DNA of 64,000 nucleotides from Gnetum montanum (GCA_015680685.1 MNCI01005623.1:890226-954225), one strand, 5' to 3'. Positions 24,101 through 35,828 are shown, counted from the first letter of the stretch. The notes: generated by a model from the sequence alone, not told the origin. Numbers and translations are program-made.

Positions 24101-25249
24101 CATTATTAGTGGTTTTGAGGCATTTTACCTCATCAGTGAGCTCTTGCATCATCTTTTTGGCTTCGGCCCATTCTTGGACACTCGGTGGAGTAGTAGGTTG
24201 GCTAGTTTGAGTGCCATATAAGTTAGACTGCTATATAGTGGGTGGGAAAGAAGAAGGTTGAGTGGTCGGAGGTTGCACTTGTGGAATATTTACAGTGGAT
24301 GTGTTGTTGTTGAGCGACAGGGGTGGTCCATTGGCCAATTGTGGGTTGTGGAACAGATTGTTGTGACTAGACAACTGGGATGAGCCATTGTCCAACTGTG
24401 GGTTGTGAAGGGAGGCTTTGTACCTGGTGTTATACTGGAGGAGCTAAGGGTGTGGTATGAACCTGCACTCATGGGATGAAGTGTGTAGATGTGGAAGTGA
24501 GTATCACAAATGGAATCCCAATTACTTGGGGGGGGGGGGGGGGAGTCGCTCCCATATTAGCTTGAGAGGGAAATTTTTGGGATTGTCCTTGTGAGAGGGG
24601 GGTAAAGTAGTAATCGAAGGGATAGCGAGAATGGGCATAGTGAATTGGGTGTTGGTCGCAGGGAAAGTAGGCATAAGGCTAAGTGCTTCCTGTTGAGAGA
24701 CAGGTGCCTGAGTATTTGTAACTGCATGAAGAGACATAGTTTCTCTCATGAAAGGGTGGAATAATGGGTTTGCATAAGTATGAGGACTGAGAGTGTGGTA
24801 CGAATCCCCATGTTCGGATTGAGCTACGGAGTCATCCTTCTCGTCTCCATTTGAGGCTTTCTGGTGGGTTGACGCAAGGTTTGACTCCTTGCCATGAGGA
24901 GCCGGGATATAAGTTCATGATGAGATTCAAATAGGGGAATCACATCATATGCTAAGGGGATAAAGTTATGGCCCCCCTTATAGATGAACTCAAAATGTTG
25001 TTTTGCTTCCATTTCGGGGTGATCAGTGGGTAGGTTGGCTTGGATCTTTACACAGATGAAGTTGTATTGTTTCAGGGTGAGAATTGTATAGGCAGTGTCT
25101 TTTCCTTGTAACCTAAGTGACTGATGGGTTGGCCCTTGAAGGTTCATCTCTCTGACGACGACTATGGATTCGGTTGCGGTCATAGGATTTGAGATTTCAG
25201 CATTGAGGTTAGAAATGGGAAATGTTTCTTTGATCTAGGATGCTTCCAT
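21189..25249 (-). pseudogene. Element 2 gag-protease, degenerate
   Basis: Minus strand. The start ATG is taken at 25249 by alignment with element 3; codon 5 is now a stop. Segments: N-terminal domain with YNFICVKIQANLP and FEFIYKGGHNFIPL (25183-24824); a Pro/Thr/Gln-rich part with a 15-C run on this strand (24543-24529); capsid-like core with KYNGEGDPNAHL and FAMSLTSRALD (24152-23871); a CEYH...GHGTDYC knuckle (about 23100-23060) broken by a stop; a linker with five PFVIRVP-like peptides (22976-22524); retropepsin with VHVDDGEATNVVP and FNVILGRPWLA (22118-21498); and a tail with WSELPF and DGEYKIM. The protease motif is D-D-G rather than D-S/T-G, as in element 3. The product would be the particle protein plus its processing protease. 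Confidence 0.82.
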
Positions 25250-26181
25250 GTGTGTAACTGGTTTGACTAGTTGAATTTATGTAAATAGTGTATGTAAGCC
25301 TAGCTTGAGCGAACTGGGTTCAGCGTAAGCAAGCTCAGCGTGCATAACTAGTTTCAGCATAAGCAAGCTCAGTGTGCATAACTGGGTTCAGCGTGAGCAA
25401 GCTCAGCATGCGTAACTGGGTTCAACGTGAGCAAGCTCAGCATGCGTAACTAGGTTCAACATAAGCAAGCTCAACGTGCATAACTGGGTTTAGCATAAGC
25501 AAGCTTAGCATGCATAACTATTTTTAGCGTAAGCAAGCTCAGCATGCGTAATTAGGTTCAACGTGAGCAAGCTCAGCATGTGTAACTGGGTTCAACGTGA
25601 GCAAGCTCAGCATGCATAACTGGGTTCAGCGTAAGCAAGCTCAGCATGCGTAACTGGTTTTAGCGTAAGCAAGGTCAACGTGCATAACTGGGTTCAGCAT
25701 GAGCAAGCTCAGCATGAGTAATTGGGTTCAACATGAGCAAGCTCAATGTGCGTAACTGCGTTCAGCGTAACCAAGCTCAATGTGCATAACTGGGTTTAGT
25801 GTAAGCAAGCTCAACTTGCGTAACTAGTTTCAACATAAGCAAGCTCAGCGTGCGTAACTGGTTTCAGCGTAAGCAAGCTCAGCGTGCTTAACTGGGTTTA
25901 GTGTGAGCAAGCTCAGCATGCATAACTGGGTTCAGCGTAAGCAAGCTCAACATGCGTAACTAGTTTCAGCGTAAGCAAGCTCAGCGTGCATAACTAGTTT
26001 TAGCGTAAGCAAGCTAAGCATGCGTAACTGGTTTTAGCATGAGCAAGCTCAACGTGCGTAAATCTGCAACGTGAACAAGCCTAGCACGAACAGGACCAGC
26101 GTTAATGAGGGTTTTTATTTCAGCGCTGAATTAGTGCAATGTTTTGAACCATGGGGCGACTAAGGTTTTGTCAAACTGTAA
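25250..26181. repeat. 34-bp tandem array in element 2 leader
   Basis: From about 25300 to 26060 some 22 copies of a 34-bp unit, AGCAAGCTCAGCGTGCGTAA-CTGGGTTCAGCGTA, follow each other without spacers. The copies differ mainly by G/A and C/T transitions. The array lies between PBS and gag start, that is, in the 5' leader of the genomic RNA. Its AGCGTGAGC core also recurs in the element 2 LTR. Elements 1 and 3 lack it. Confidence 0.9.
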
Positions 26182-26202
26182 GGAGCCCTCCTTTTAGTGC
26201 TA
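26182..26202 (-). other. Element 2 primer binding site
   Basis: The minus strand reads TAGCACTAAAAGGAGGGCTCC, five bases after the LTR end. It is a transition-decayed version of the TGGTGCTAGAAGGAGGGCC site of elements 1 and 3. I cannot name the primer tRNA. Confidence 0.65.
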
Positions 26203-26207
26203 ATTTT

Positions 26208-27915
26208 TGTACTATCTAAAATTTTTGGTGTAAGGCTGAAGGAAAAATGAATGCCAAAGGACCTCTGAAGAGATACAAACGACCCTACCTTCCAGTGAGG
26301 GCAAGTTGGAAAAATGAAGGTAAAGTGCCTTGGATGGTCTACACGCAGATCAGCCAAGGACTTCCCTGAGTGTACACTATTTCCTACGCTAGGGTTATCA
26401 TCATGAAACATGAAACAGAGAAAATAATGTAACACAAAGCAACGTAATGAAATGTAAAGAAACACAAAGTAATGTAATGGAACATAACGAAACATAAATA
26501 AACGTAATGGAACATAAACGTAAGAAAAACTGTATGTAGGAACATGCAATGGAATGGAACAATGTCGAAAGTAAATCAGAATAGGACAATGAATGGAAAA
26601 TAATGAACAATGTTGTATTAATCAACAAGAGGTGTGCACGAGTCAAAACGTAGTTGCGTTGCAAGTCAAACGTTAAGCTCTGATGTGAGGTGTTTACAGG
26701 CACTGGGAATCACGTGCGTTCGGGCTCAGGATTACTTGTTTTCTTGCTTCGAATTTTGCCAACCCTGTTTATGTCCATGAAGAGGGTATTTATGCATTTT
26801 TCTAGGCCTGGGAGTAGGAATGAATGAGATTGATGGCTGCGAGATGAGAGAAAAACAGATCACGTGACAGGTGTACGTGGGCAAACTACGTTCTAGACCA
26901 AGTGCATTGTATCTTACAACGCAAGCTAGCTTACACCCATGGAAGCAGCATAAGGGCTTGAAAACCTCACAAATGGTGGATCTTACAATGAAAATTTACA
27001 ATGAACTTGCAATTAAAATTTGACTCCGGCTCGCTTGGAACTTCATCGTCTCTTGGATCGACTGGTGCAGGACGTTGATTTGAAATGTTTTTTCTGTTTC
27101 ACTAAGGCTGTCAACGTGAGTTCATCTTGCCCTGGCATGTCTTCAGCATGTGTCTAAAATTTTTTATGCCACTTTTGACAGCTCACGCTGGGCTCAGGCT
27201 ATCAGCATAACCTCAGCATGATCTAGGGGTGAGCCAGGCATGAGCTGGGCGTGAGCTAGTTAGAATGGTTCATTTCACACTAAATCCTAATTTTTGAGGC
27301 CTGTGCTTCAAGTGTAACTATTGCCTACCCTTTGGGGCCACCTGTAGGTTGATTTTGAGCCTATTTATACTTGATTTGAGCCATCTTGGTAACTCACGCT
27401 ATCATCGTGACTCTAGTGTGATCCTAGCATGACCTGGGCGTGAGCTAGGCATGACCCAGGCGTAACCAAGCCAAAATGTCATGTTTTACACCTGAACTTT
27501 GATTTTTTTGGAGCCTGTTAACAAGTAGAACTATTGCTTGTCCTTAGAAGTCAAGTTGATGATGAAATTGTACTTGGGACTACTTGTTTAGACCAGTTTC
27601 CATTTGACCTGGGCATGACTTGAGCGTAAGCAGTGGAAACAGTGTATTTTCAAGCCCAAAATCAGGATTCTGAGGGCTAGGAACCTAGGGTAACCATTAG
27701 TGAACCTTTAGGATGACTTGTACCTTTAGAATTAGGCTATATTAAAACTATTTTGAGGCTATTTTGAGTTACTCTCACTGGGGGTAAGCTAGCTTTATAA
27801 CATGAGCAAGCTTGCTGGAGTTACGTGCCGTAGTCAAGAGTTTTCTTCTCAAGACTCGAGAGGCTTTGAATTGTTCTCGTTTCAAAGTGTTGAGCTGAAA
27901 TTCTATGGTGTTTCA
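26208..27915 (-). repeat. Element 2 right (5') LTR
   Basis: Starts TGTACTATCT, ends GGTGTTTCA. On the minus strand it begins TGAAACACC and should carry the element promoter. It ends next to the target duplication CAACC. Confidence 0.9.
26784..26793 (-). promoter_or_regulatory. Candidate TATA box, element 2 5' LTR
   Basis: The minus strand reads ATAAATACCC. The same motif occupies a comparable place in the left LTR (8746-8755), and TATAAATACC occurs in the LTRs of elements 1 and 3. Confidence 0.5.
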
Positions 27916-27998
27916 CAACCTATAATACTAAACGTGCAAAAATGAAAAACAAAATGCTAATGCTATGAAAAATGTATTGTAACTCAATGAGTACCAAG
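27916..27998. other. Remnant of element 1 between elements 2 and 3
   Basis: 83 bp of A-rich spacer with ATGCTAATGCTATGAAAAATG, similar in texture to 8100-8170. It includes the right target duplication of element 2 and the left one of element 3 (CCAAG, 27994-27998). Confidence 0.7.
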
Positions 27999-29630
27999 TG
28001 TAGTGACCAAAAACGTCGATGACTGGAAAACACCGAGAGGTCATCAGTCGTTGACAGTCTTAACCCAAAATCTGTGGGAGGGCTATGCTAGATAAACCTA
28101 AATGGGGTGCCTTGAATGGTCTGGTCAATCATACATGGACTTAGTCAGTGTCAATATAACCTTTCATAAATAGATAGTTTGAAAACAAAACTTCTAGCAT
28201 AAAATGGTAACTTTAAATGCAAAAGAGACAAAAAATAATGTAAAAATGCAATGGTAATCAAGAAAACAAAGTAAATTGTAGTTAGAAAAATGCACCACTT
28301 CAAGAATTCGACTTCACTCTATCAAGATGGATACAATTGGTTGCATGGCACTAAGCGGCACAGAGATCCCAAGAGTAACCAAGACGTTTAGAGTAAGACA
28401 ACTGTGTACTTGAACGCAGACTCTGGGGTTAACAATGTAGAATGCTCTGGGGATAGTAGGAAGGAGCAGAACAAGATGCCAAATGGGAGTGTCAACTATT
28501 TACAGTGTCAAACAAGATGTTTACAATGCTCAAGAATACAATGATAACTTTTTGCTCGCTTGCTAGCCAAGGGACTAGCCAACCAACCCTGAGACTAAAA
28601 GATGCCCCAAGGATCTCGAGATCGTAAAAAGATATTTTGAGCATCACTCATTGGGGTATTTATAGGGCCAAGGGCATGCAAAAGGTGCAATTTGAATGCC
28701 ACGTGTCTTGGGCCTATGTTGACTTGTCTATGTTGTATGGGCATGCATGACCATTGGATGAGCCTACCATGCTATAATTGCAAGCCTATCATGCTATAAT
28801 TGGATTGTTAGATCTTGGAGATGTGTGCCAATGATGTAATTAGGTGAAGTGCATTGATGTGGTGCAACTATCTGCTACACCGTGCCGTTCTTTGTAGTGT
28901 AGCGTATGGGCATTGCGTAGCAACTTGTTATGCCACACTATGCTATGATGTGTAGCATAGCATAACCACTCGTTTGAAGCAAAAAATTGCATCACGTCCT
29001 GTTGCATGTGCTAGAAACCTTTGAAGCACGCTGACTTACCCTTTACACTGTGAATCTTGCAAACTTGCTAATCCTACCCTTTGATATGCCTCTCGCTATT
29101 CCCATAGAGTTACTATGCTATGCTACGCTACGTAGCATAGCATAGCGTAGCAACCGAGATGGCCTACTTTTTTTTTGCCAAGTTTTCCACTTTCTAGTGA
29201 AGGAGCCATTGCATAAGACTTGTAGTTGAGTGAAGCAACTATTTTTGAAGGCCAGAGGTGCTAACTTAGTGCGATTGAAAATCACCAAGTAAGCTGAGCC
29301 TTCCTATCTTGCTCTCATTGCGCTGTGCTACGCTATGTAGCATGGCATAGTGTAGCATCTTGTCTTGCAACAATTTGCAGTCAACTGTTTGAGCAACTGT
29401 CCCTTGACTTAGAAAACTTGCCAAACTTTTTTATGCATTTTGTGCACCGCCAAAAACTCTCCACATTGCTTCTATGTAGGCTGTCAACTAGACGAATCAC
29501 CCAACTAGAAAATTTACAAAACTAAACAGCCTAAACTCAAGACATTCACTTCTTGCTGAAGTGACAGGACACTGCCTGAATTGCGTCAGCCCAGTGAAGC
29601 AAAGATGCCCTAAAAATTCAAGGTGTTTCA
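27999..29630 (-). repeat. Element 3 left (3') LTR
   Basis: Matches the right LTR 40031-41731 throughout. It holds palindromic clusters of GCTAYGCTA / TAGCRTAGC near 28895, 28950, 29112 and 29322. The minus-strand TATAAATACC lies at 28655-28664. Confidence 0.9.
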
Positions 29631-29643
29631 TTGGCCCCTCTTT
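29631..29643 (-). other. Element 3 polypurine tract
   Basis: Minus strand AAAGAGGGGCCAA next to the LTR. This copy shows the surrounding hairpin best: GGTGTTTC at the LTR end pairs with GAAACACC at 29688-29695. Confidence 0.85.
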
Positions 29644-31004
29644 GTCGACATCTGGAGGCTAGACCCGAGAGACGTTGACAAAGAATACGAAACACCATAG
29701 AAGACAAAACACTAACATTGTTGTGTGGTGATTGTCAAGATGTCGCTTAGCTGTGCTGGAGAATGTTGCATTCGTTTTTATGGGGGGAAGGGCTAAGCAG
29801 AAAGGAAGGAGGTTCAGAAAAATGGTAAAGATGAGGTTTAGCAAAGTCCCTCATCGGAGTGCTCATGAGGGAGTTATTCGTGTTTTCATCTTTACTTTCG
29901 CTAACCTTTGACCTCGTATTGAAATGCTTTCAGAGGGTGATTGTGAAATGGCTTACATGCCATTTGCTTTAGGCACATGAGCCTTTTCTCTCTTACACTT
30001 TTACCTTTTGTCGCTTTGTCGTTTACATTTGTGAACAACCTTGCCATAAAACAAGTGTTTCTTTCCCCAGATGAGTTGTGTTACATTCGTGCGAGGACTT
30101 TTGACCTACCTACAGATGCTTCCCATGCAGCGAGCTGTGTTACGCATGTCATGGACTTTGCAGTTGAGCAAAAAGGAGGGCTTAATAGGCATTGGAAAAA
30201 GCTTGTAAAAGAGTGGAGTGAGTAGGAATTACGAATGCGAGAAGTAGGGTAAAGCAAAGAAGCTTAGAAGGTGGGACAAGATATGCACTCTGAAGTAGCC
30301 AAGCTAATCAAGATAATTGTTTTGCAATGTTGTAGCATTTTCTGCTGTAGCAAGATGCACCTTTGACCAACGCCTCATCGGAACACACCCTGCAAACATA
30401 GAGAGCGAACCAAAAGAAACAGCCATGATGCAAATCAAGGGTGAAAGTCTTGCTTGTTGCAGACATTGTTGAAGCTCTTGGACATCGTTGCTGTGTATGA
30501 TGTTCAAAGTAGAAAGGCCAGTAGTGGCCTTAGCAACATCAATGTGGAGGAGCTACTATTGAAGGAGTAGGGAGTTACTGTGAGTGGGATGCTTTGGAAT
30601 CCCTACCAAAGGCATGCATTCTCAGTTCAACTATGGGATCAGCTACCACATAGCTAAATGTCATTTGAGCCCAAATGCTAGTAGGGAGCTAGAGGATAAT
30701 AATATTGTGGCTAGGCCATAATACTTCTAGAACTCCAGTAGTAGGCACTGACTGATGAACTACCATTAGGGCGATGGGTCGTGGCAATGGTAGGTCCGGG
30801 GGATCAATGAGTTGTCACACAACATCTCCGAGGGATCAGCAAGGTGCCAAGGATGGCAGCATTGCATATGTTCCACATCATGTTCCCAGTGTATCATGAA
30901 CTACATTCTGAAACTGCGACATCCCACCCTGTGTCATCATTGTGTAGGCTTGCTTGATGTGTGCTTAGTGTAGATGCATGCTGGGGACATGTCGCAAACC
31001 CAAT
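29644..31004. other. Element 3 3' UTR, no gene seen
   Basis: Open frames are short, on both strands, and have no recognisable motif. It corresponds in position to 997-2337 and 9937-11217. Confidence 0.5.
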
Positions 31005-31400
31005 TTAAGGTCCTGGTAGACCATGTGATGGTTTAAGGTCTCAGCAAACTGCTGTGCTGGTTTAAGATCCCAGCAGATCATGCGTGCCAGTTTAACATCA
31101 TAGCGGACATGCTATGCCAGTTTATAGTCATAGAGAACATTTGTTGCCAATTTAACATCGTAACGAACAATGGAGCAACCATGCCAATTTAACGTCGTAG
31201 CAGATGTTTGCTCACCTTTTCCAGTTTTACGTCGTAGCGGACGATCGTTGTCAGTTTTACGTCGTAGCAGACGATCTGTGCTAGTTTTACATCATAGCAG
31301 ACAATCTATGCTAGTTTTACGTTGTAGCAGATGATCTGTGATAGTTTTATGTCGTAGCAGATGATCTATGCCAATTTTACATTGTAGTGGATGATCACCT
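31005..31400. repeat. Hairpin-unit array, element 3 3' UTR
   Basis: About thirteen units. Arms change together: AGGTC...GACC (31010), AGATC...GATC (31068), CGTC-GTAGCG-GACG (31240), CGTC-GTAGCA-GACG (31270), and CGTT...GATG with wobble pairs (31320). Confidence 0.75.
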
Positions 31401-31415
31401 ATCTGCTCCATGCAC

Positions 31416-34400
31416 TTAGATGTAGTATGGCTTGAGGTATGAGTGGTTCACCGGGTTGGCAAACTCGTTGTCGTCCATGTCCACCAGCTTGAAGGCTCCA
31501 TTCCCAAAGGCCTTAGTGACCATGTAAGGGCCTTTCCAGTTGGCTGAGAATTTGCTCACATGTGCATGGGCAACCTTGAGGATGAGGTCTCCCTTCTATA
31601 TTGGTCGTTGATGCGAGTCTACACGGTGCTTTTGCTGTTGTTTGCTCTGGTAGCGCTCTATGTGATTTCGGGTTTACGCCCTCCTCTATAGAGTCAAGTT
31701 TGATAATCCTTGACTTGTTGTTCTGGGCTTCGCTCACAACATCAGATAGGATCATCCGAAGTGATGGTACCTGCAACTCAAGAGGCAACATAGCTTCAGA
31801 TCTATAAACAAGACTATAAGGAGTTTTACTGATCGCGATCATGCATGTCATCCTGTAGGCCCATAGAACATAGATGATTTCTTCATGCTACCACCTCTTG
31901 TTGTTACTAAGCATCCTCTTCAGCAAGTTGATGATGGACTTATTTGTAGCCTCTACTTGCCCATTCACCTACGAGTAGTATGGGGAGGAGAAAGATTGAC
32001 TAATGCCCAGAATGCTACAGAAGGTTTAGGTTTTCGTACTACTAAATTATGTTCCATTGTTAGTTAAAATAGTCATTAGAAGCCCAAACCTTGTCACGAT
32101 GTTATCCAAGATGAAGTGGCAAACCAACTAAGATGTCTTCTTCCTCAAGGGGATAGCTTCCACCCACTTAGTAAAGTACTCAGTGATAGTGATGATGAAG
32201 CTATGCTCTACGGAGGACTTGGGCATGATAGGTCCTATGAGGTCTAGTCCCCATCACTGGAAAGGCCACATGATCTATGTTGGGTGTAGCTCTGTAGGTG
32301 AAACGTGTATGAGATTTGCATATCTCTGGCACGTGTCACACATCTTGACCTTTGAGAGGCAATCATGCTCCATATGGGGCCAGTAGTACCCTAGGCTTCT
32401 GATTTTTGCAACCATAGCTCTCGGTGCTATGTGTCCACCACACAGTCCCTCATGTACTTCATTAATCACCTTCCACACCTCCTCCTCACCCACGCATGCC
32501 AGTGATATCCCATCATAGGAACGCTTGCACAGGGCATCATTTCCCATGAGCGTATATTGCTGGGCATACTTACAGATTGCATCTCTCCGGGCAGATGTCA
32601 ATCCACTTGGGGGTTCACCATGTTGCAAGTAGGCTTTAATGTTAGTGTACCACTCTTAGGTATCTGCAGCACTAATAGAGGCCACATGTCCTACCTGATT
32701 GATGGGCTCAATACATTTGATAATGGAAGTTGATAGACTTGCAAATGAGTATGGTGGAATATTTAGTGCAAGGGTGGCTAAGGCATCTGCTACAGTGTTC
32801 TCGTTGCATGGTACATGTTTCACATCTGTAGTTACAAATTTTTTGAGCAGGCTTTTTTCTAGGTTGAAATAAGGTTGCAAATGCATAGCTTTGTAGGCGT
32901 AGACCTTAATGATTTGATTCACAACTAGTTATGAGTCATCGTGAATCACTAGGACTTGTATGCATAGTGTTTGAGTAGCTGAGAGGCCTTTGAGTAACCC
33001 CTCATACTATCCCATGTTGTTGGTGCAAGGGAACACGAAATGATAAGCAAACGGGTGCATTTCCCTAGAGGGGAATGTAATGAAGGCAGCTGCACTTCCT
33101 TCTCATACGGTTGAGGTGTCATCAAAGTGTAATGTAGCTTCTAGGCATGATGGGATGATGTTGATAGTGCCAACATGCTCATCTGAGAATTTGGGATCTA
33201 TGGTTGCGTGGTCGTCGATCGGAGAGGCTGTAAGTTGGGTCGCTATGTCTTGACCCTTCGTCAACGATTGGCTCACATAGTGTAAGTTGAACTCCACAGT
33301 TATTGATTTCCATCAGGCTATCCTACTACTTTCATACAGGTTGTTAGTGATAGTCCGGAGTATGTTGCTTTTGCAAATGATGTTAATGTACTACGGAACA
33401 AGTAATGCCTCCACTTTTTTAACACAAACACTAAGGCAAGGCAATTTCTCTCCACCTCATTGTATTTTGCCTCATGCGCTATTAATGCATGACTTAGGTA
33501 ATACACTGGTATCTCAGATTCATCATCTCATTTCTGACATAACAATGTCATGATAGATGTGTTGGAGGTGGCAAGGTAGATGAAGAAAGGCCTATCCCTT
33601 TATGGTAGATGAACAGTTGGGTGGTGCAAAAGCTCGTTCTTCAAGTTATCGAAGGCTTGTTGACATTGGGTTGTCCATTCGAAGCTAATCCATTTTTTCC
33701 GAAGATGTTGCATGGGGTGTAACTTGTCAGTCAACTTTGCTATGAACCTTCGGATGAACTGTACCCTACCTTGTAAGCCACGCAATTCCTTTAGGTTCAT
33801 AGGAGGTGCTAGGTTGATGATGGCCTTAACCTTGTCAAGGCCCACCCGTATCCCATCCTCTAATACTACAAACCCTAACATGCATTCGATCTTCACTCTG
33901 AATATGCACTTCTTAGGATTAAGACGTAAATCATGCATTTGATAACACTTGAGGACTACCCATAGATCGCGTGGGTGATAAGCGACCTCTTTGGATTTGA
34001 CTGCTATATCCACATAGTCATTTATCATTTCTAGGATGTAGTCACTAAAGATGTAGGTCATGGTTTGCTGGTAGGTTGCTTTGGCGTTCTTGAGCCCAAA
34101 AGGCATCATGGTGTAACAAAAGGTACCCCATGGAGTCATGAAGGTTGTTGTTAGCTGATGCTTTGGGTTGATGCTAATCTGGTTGTAGCCAAAGAAACCA
34201 TCCATGAAGGATAAAAGGGCATGACCAACCATCATGTGAATGAGTTGATCAATTCTTGGAAGCAAGAAATCATCTTTGATCATTGCCTGGTTTAGATCCC
34301 AAAAGTCTATACAGATTCATATTCCTCCCATTTTCTTAGAAACCACAATGATGTTGGACACCCATTCTGAATAATCAACTGCACAAATAAAACCAGCTTG

Positions 34401-34877
34401 GTATAGCTTGGTGATTTCATTCCTTACGGCTAGTGCAATTTCTAGTTTAACCTTACGAGCTTTCTGCTTGACTGCCTTCATGCGTGGGTCTAGGACGATG
34501 TTGTGCTGTATTAGCCTTAAATCTAAACCTGGCATGTTGCTATATGACCACGTGAAGACTTTAATGCTGTCTTGCAGAATTTTGGCTACGTCTTTGTGTG
34601 TCTGTGCATCTAAGAGGGAACTAAGCTTTAACGTTTTTACTTTCCCCTTGGACATGATCACAGGCATCTCGATGAGAGGGTCCTCAGTTACATCCCTGGC
34701 CTCTAGATCTAGGGTTCAAACCAGATACTTGGGCCAGTCTGGGGATGTTTCTAAGGATGCTATGGTGTTAGCTATGGTTGATTCCCAGTTGATCAGGTCT
34801 AGGTTCAATTGTCTTGTGAGCTCACCATGTGGGCTGGCTAAGGCTAAAGGCGTGGAGAGATCACGATGGATTTCCAT
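31416..34877 (-). pseudogene. Element 3 RT-RNase H-aRNH-integrase (pol), degenerate
   Basis: Minus strand, ATG at 34877 (aligned with elements 1 and 2) to TAA at 31416. Linker TLDLEA...EDPLIEMP and VKTLKLSSLL; RT 34667-33600 with FCYTMMPFGLKN and LNPKKCIFRVK. The YxDD site reads YVD-I: three bases are missing, which removes one catalytic aspartate. Then LRGLQGRVQFIRRF; RNase H with KKWRHYLF (about 33420); an aRNH with FDDTS in place of FDGAS (about 33115); an integrase zinc region VHEGLCGGHI...CDTCQ (32628-32275); and a C-terminus (31851-31513) ending NHSYLKPYYI. Several stops are present, but the RT stretch of 227 residues is open. Confidence 0.87.
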
Positions 34878-34888
34878 TTTTTGGTCAA

Positions 34889-34896
34889 CCTGTCAA
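34889..34896 (-). promoter_or_regulatory. Candidate splice acceptor before element 3 RT ORF
   Basis: The minus strand reads CATCTTGACAG/G, 12 nt before the ATG; the extra 2 nt fall in an A run. See findings. Confidence 0.4.
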
Positions 34897-34979
34897 GATG
34901 AAACGAGAGCCTAGTTAAGAGGCACCTATTCGCAGTAATCATGTATAATGACAATTTGTAAAGCATCACTAATGTGTAA

Positions 34980-35700
34980 CTAGCGAAGTATGATACAAAG
35001 ATTAAAATTTTCCAGTTTAAAGTCATGGCAGACCGCTAAGGCATGGAGATGCAAAACTACTAGAAGAGGAAATGTAAAAATGTACAACTATCGATGTGAA
35101 AACATAAGACTGCTAGAAATGCAAATTTTTTGATGCAAAAGCATGAAACTGCTAGTTTAACATCATTGTAGAATGCATACGTGTAACGGATCAAAAATGC
35201 TATTTTAAGGTCTTTTCGGACCACTAAAGCTGAAGCTATGCAAAGATTGCTAGTTTAAGGTCTTCCCGGACTGCTTGATTTGCAACTATGCTAAGGTTGC
35301 TAGTTTAAGGTCTTTCTGGACCATTGACTAGAGTGAAATGCTATGCTGGGGTTGCTAGTTTAAGGTCTTTCCAAACTGGTAAAACCATCGCTACGCTAAG
35401 ATTGCTAGTTTAACGTCTTTCTAGACCACTAGAGTTGCAACTACGCTAAGGTTGTTAGTTTAAGGTCTTTCTGGACTGCTGCTAGTTTTAGGCTATTTTG
35501 GGCTGCTACTAGTTTTAGGCCATTTCGGGCCACTGCTAGTTTTAGGCAATTTTAGGCCACTGCTAGTTTTAGGCCGTTTCAGGCCACTACTAGTTTTAGG
35601 CCGTTTCGGGCCATGGCGTAACATAGTTTTAGGCCATTTCAGGCCACTGCTAGTTTTAGGCCAATTCGGGCCTATCGCATGTTAAAGGTTGATATGCTCA
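34980..35700. repeat. Hairpin-unit array filling the element 3 protease-RT spacer
   Basis: Two sub-families: CTAGTTTAAGGTC-TTTCCG-GACC (about 34980-35480) and CTAGTTTTAGGCC-ATTTCG-GGCC (about 35490-35680), roughly fifteen units in all. The switch from GGTC/GACC to GGCC/GGCC changes both arms at once. In elements 1 and 2 units of both kinds flank the antisense gene. Confidence 0.8.
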
Positions 35701-35828
35701 TGATTTGGAAAATGGTTAATTAGTGACTAGCGTAGATGCAAAATAGAAGGATGAAAAATGTGCAAGGATGTGCAACTGGGCAAGATGCAATGGGGTTGCT
35801 ACGCTATGTGTAGCTGCTTCTTAACCCA

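Larger units (their letters stand above)
8171..27915 (-). mobile_element. Element 2: complete Tat-type gypsy element (19.7 kb) carrying an antisense gene
   Basis: Bounded by LTRs at 8171-9923 and 26208-27915, with flanking 5-bp duplication CAACA (8166-8170) / CAACC (27916-27920). On the minus strand: PBS, 34-bp repeat array, gag-protease (25249-21189), a 6-kb spacer with a plus-strand spliced gene, RT to integrase (15026-11541), hairpin array, PPT. In an 86-bp stretch of the two LTRs (from about 8194 and the matching right copy) I count 12 differences, 11 of them transitions, so the insertion is old and decayed by C-to-T change. It lies inside element 1. Confidence 0.9.

Noticed and set aside
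25300-26060. CRISPR-like look of the 34-bp array
   Set aside because: Units are directly adjacent with no unique spacers, vary by transitions and lie in a plant retrotransposon leader.
29977-30225. 82-codon plus-strand frame in the element 3 3' UTR
   Set aside because: No homologue in the same place in elements 1 or 2 and no motif.
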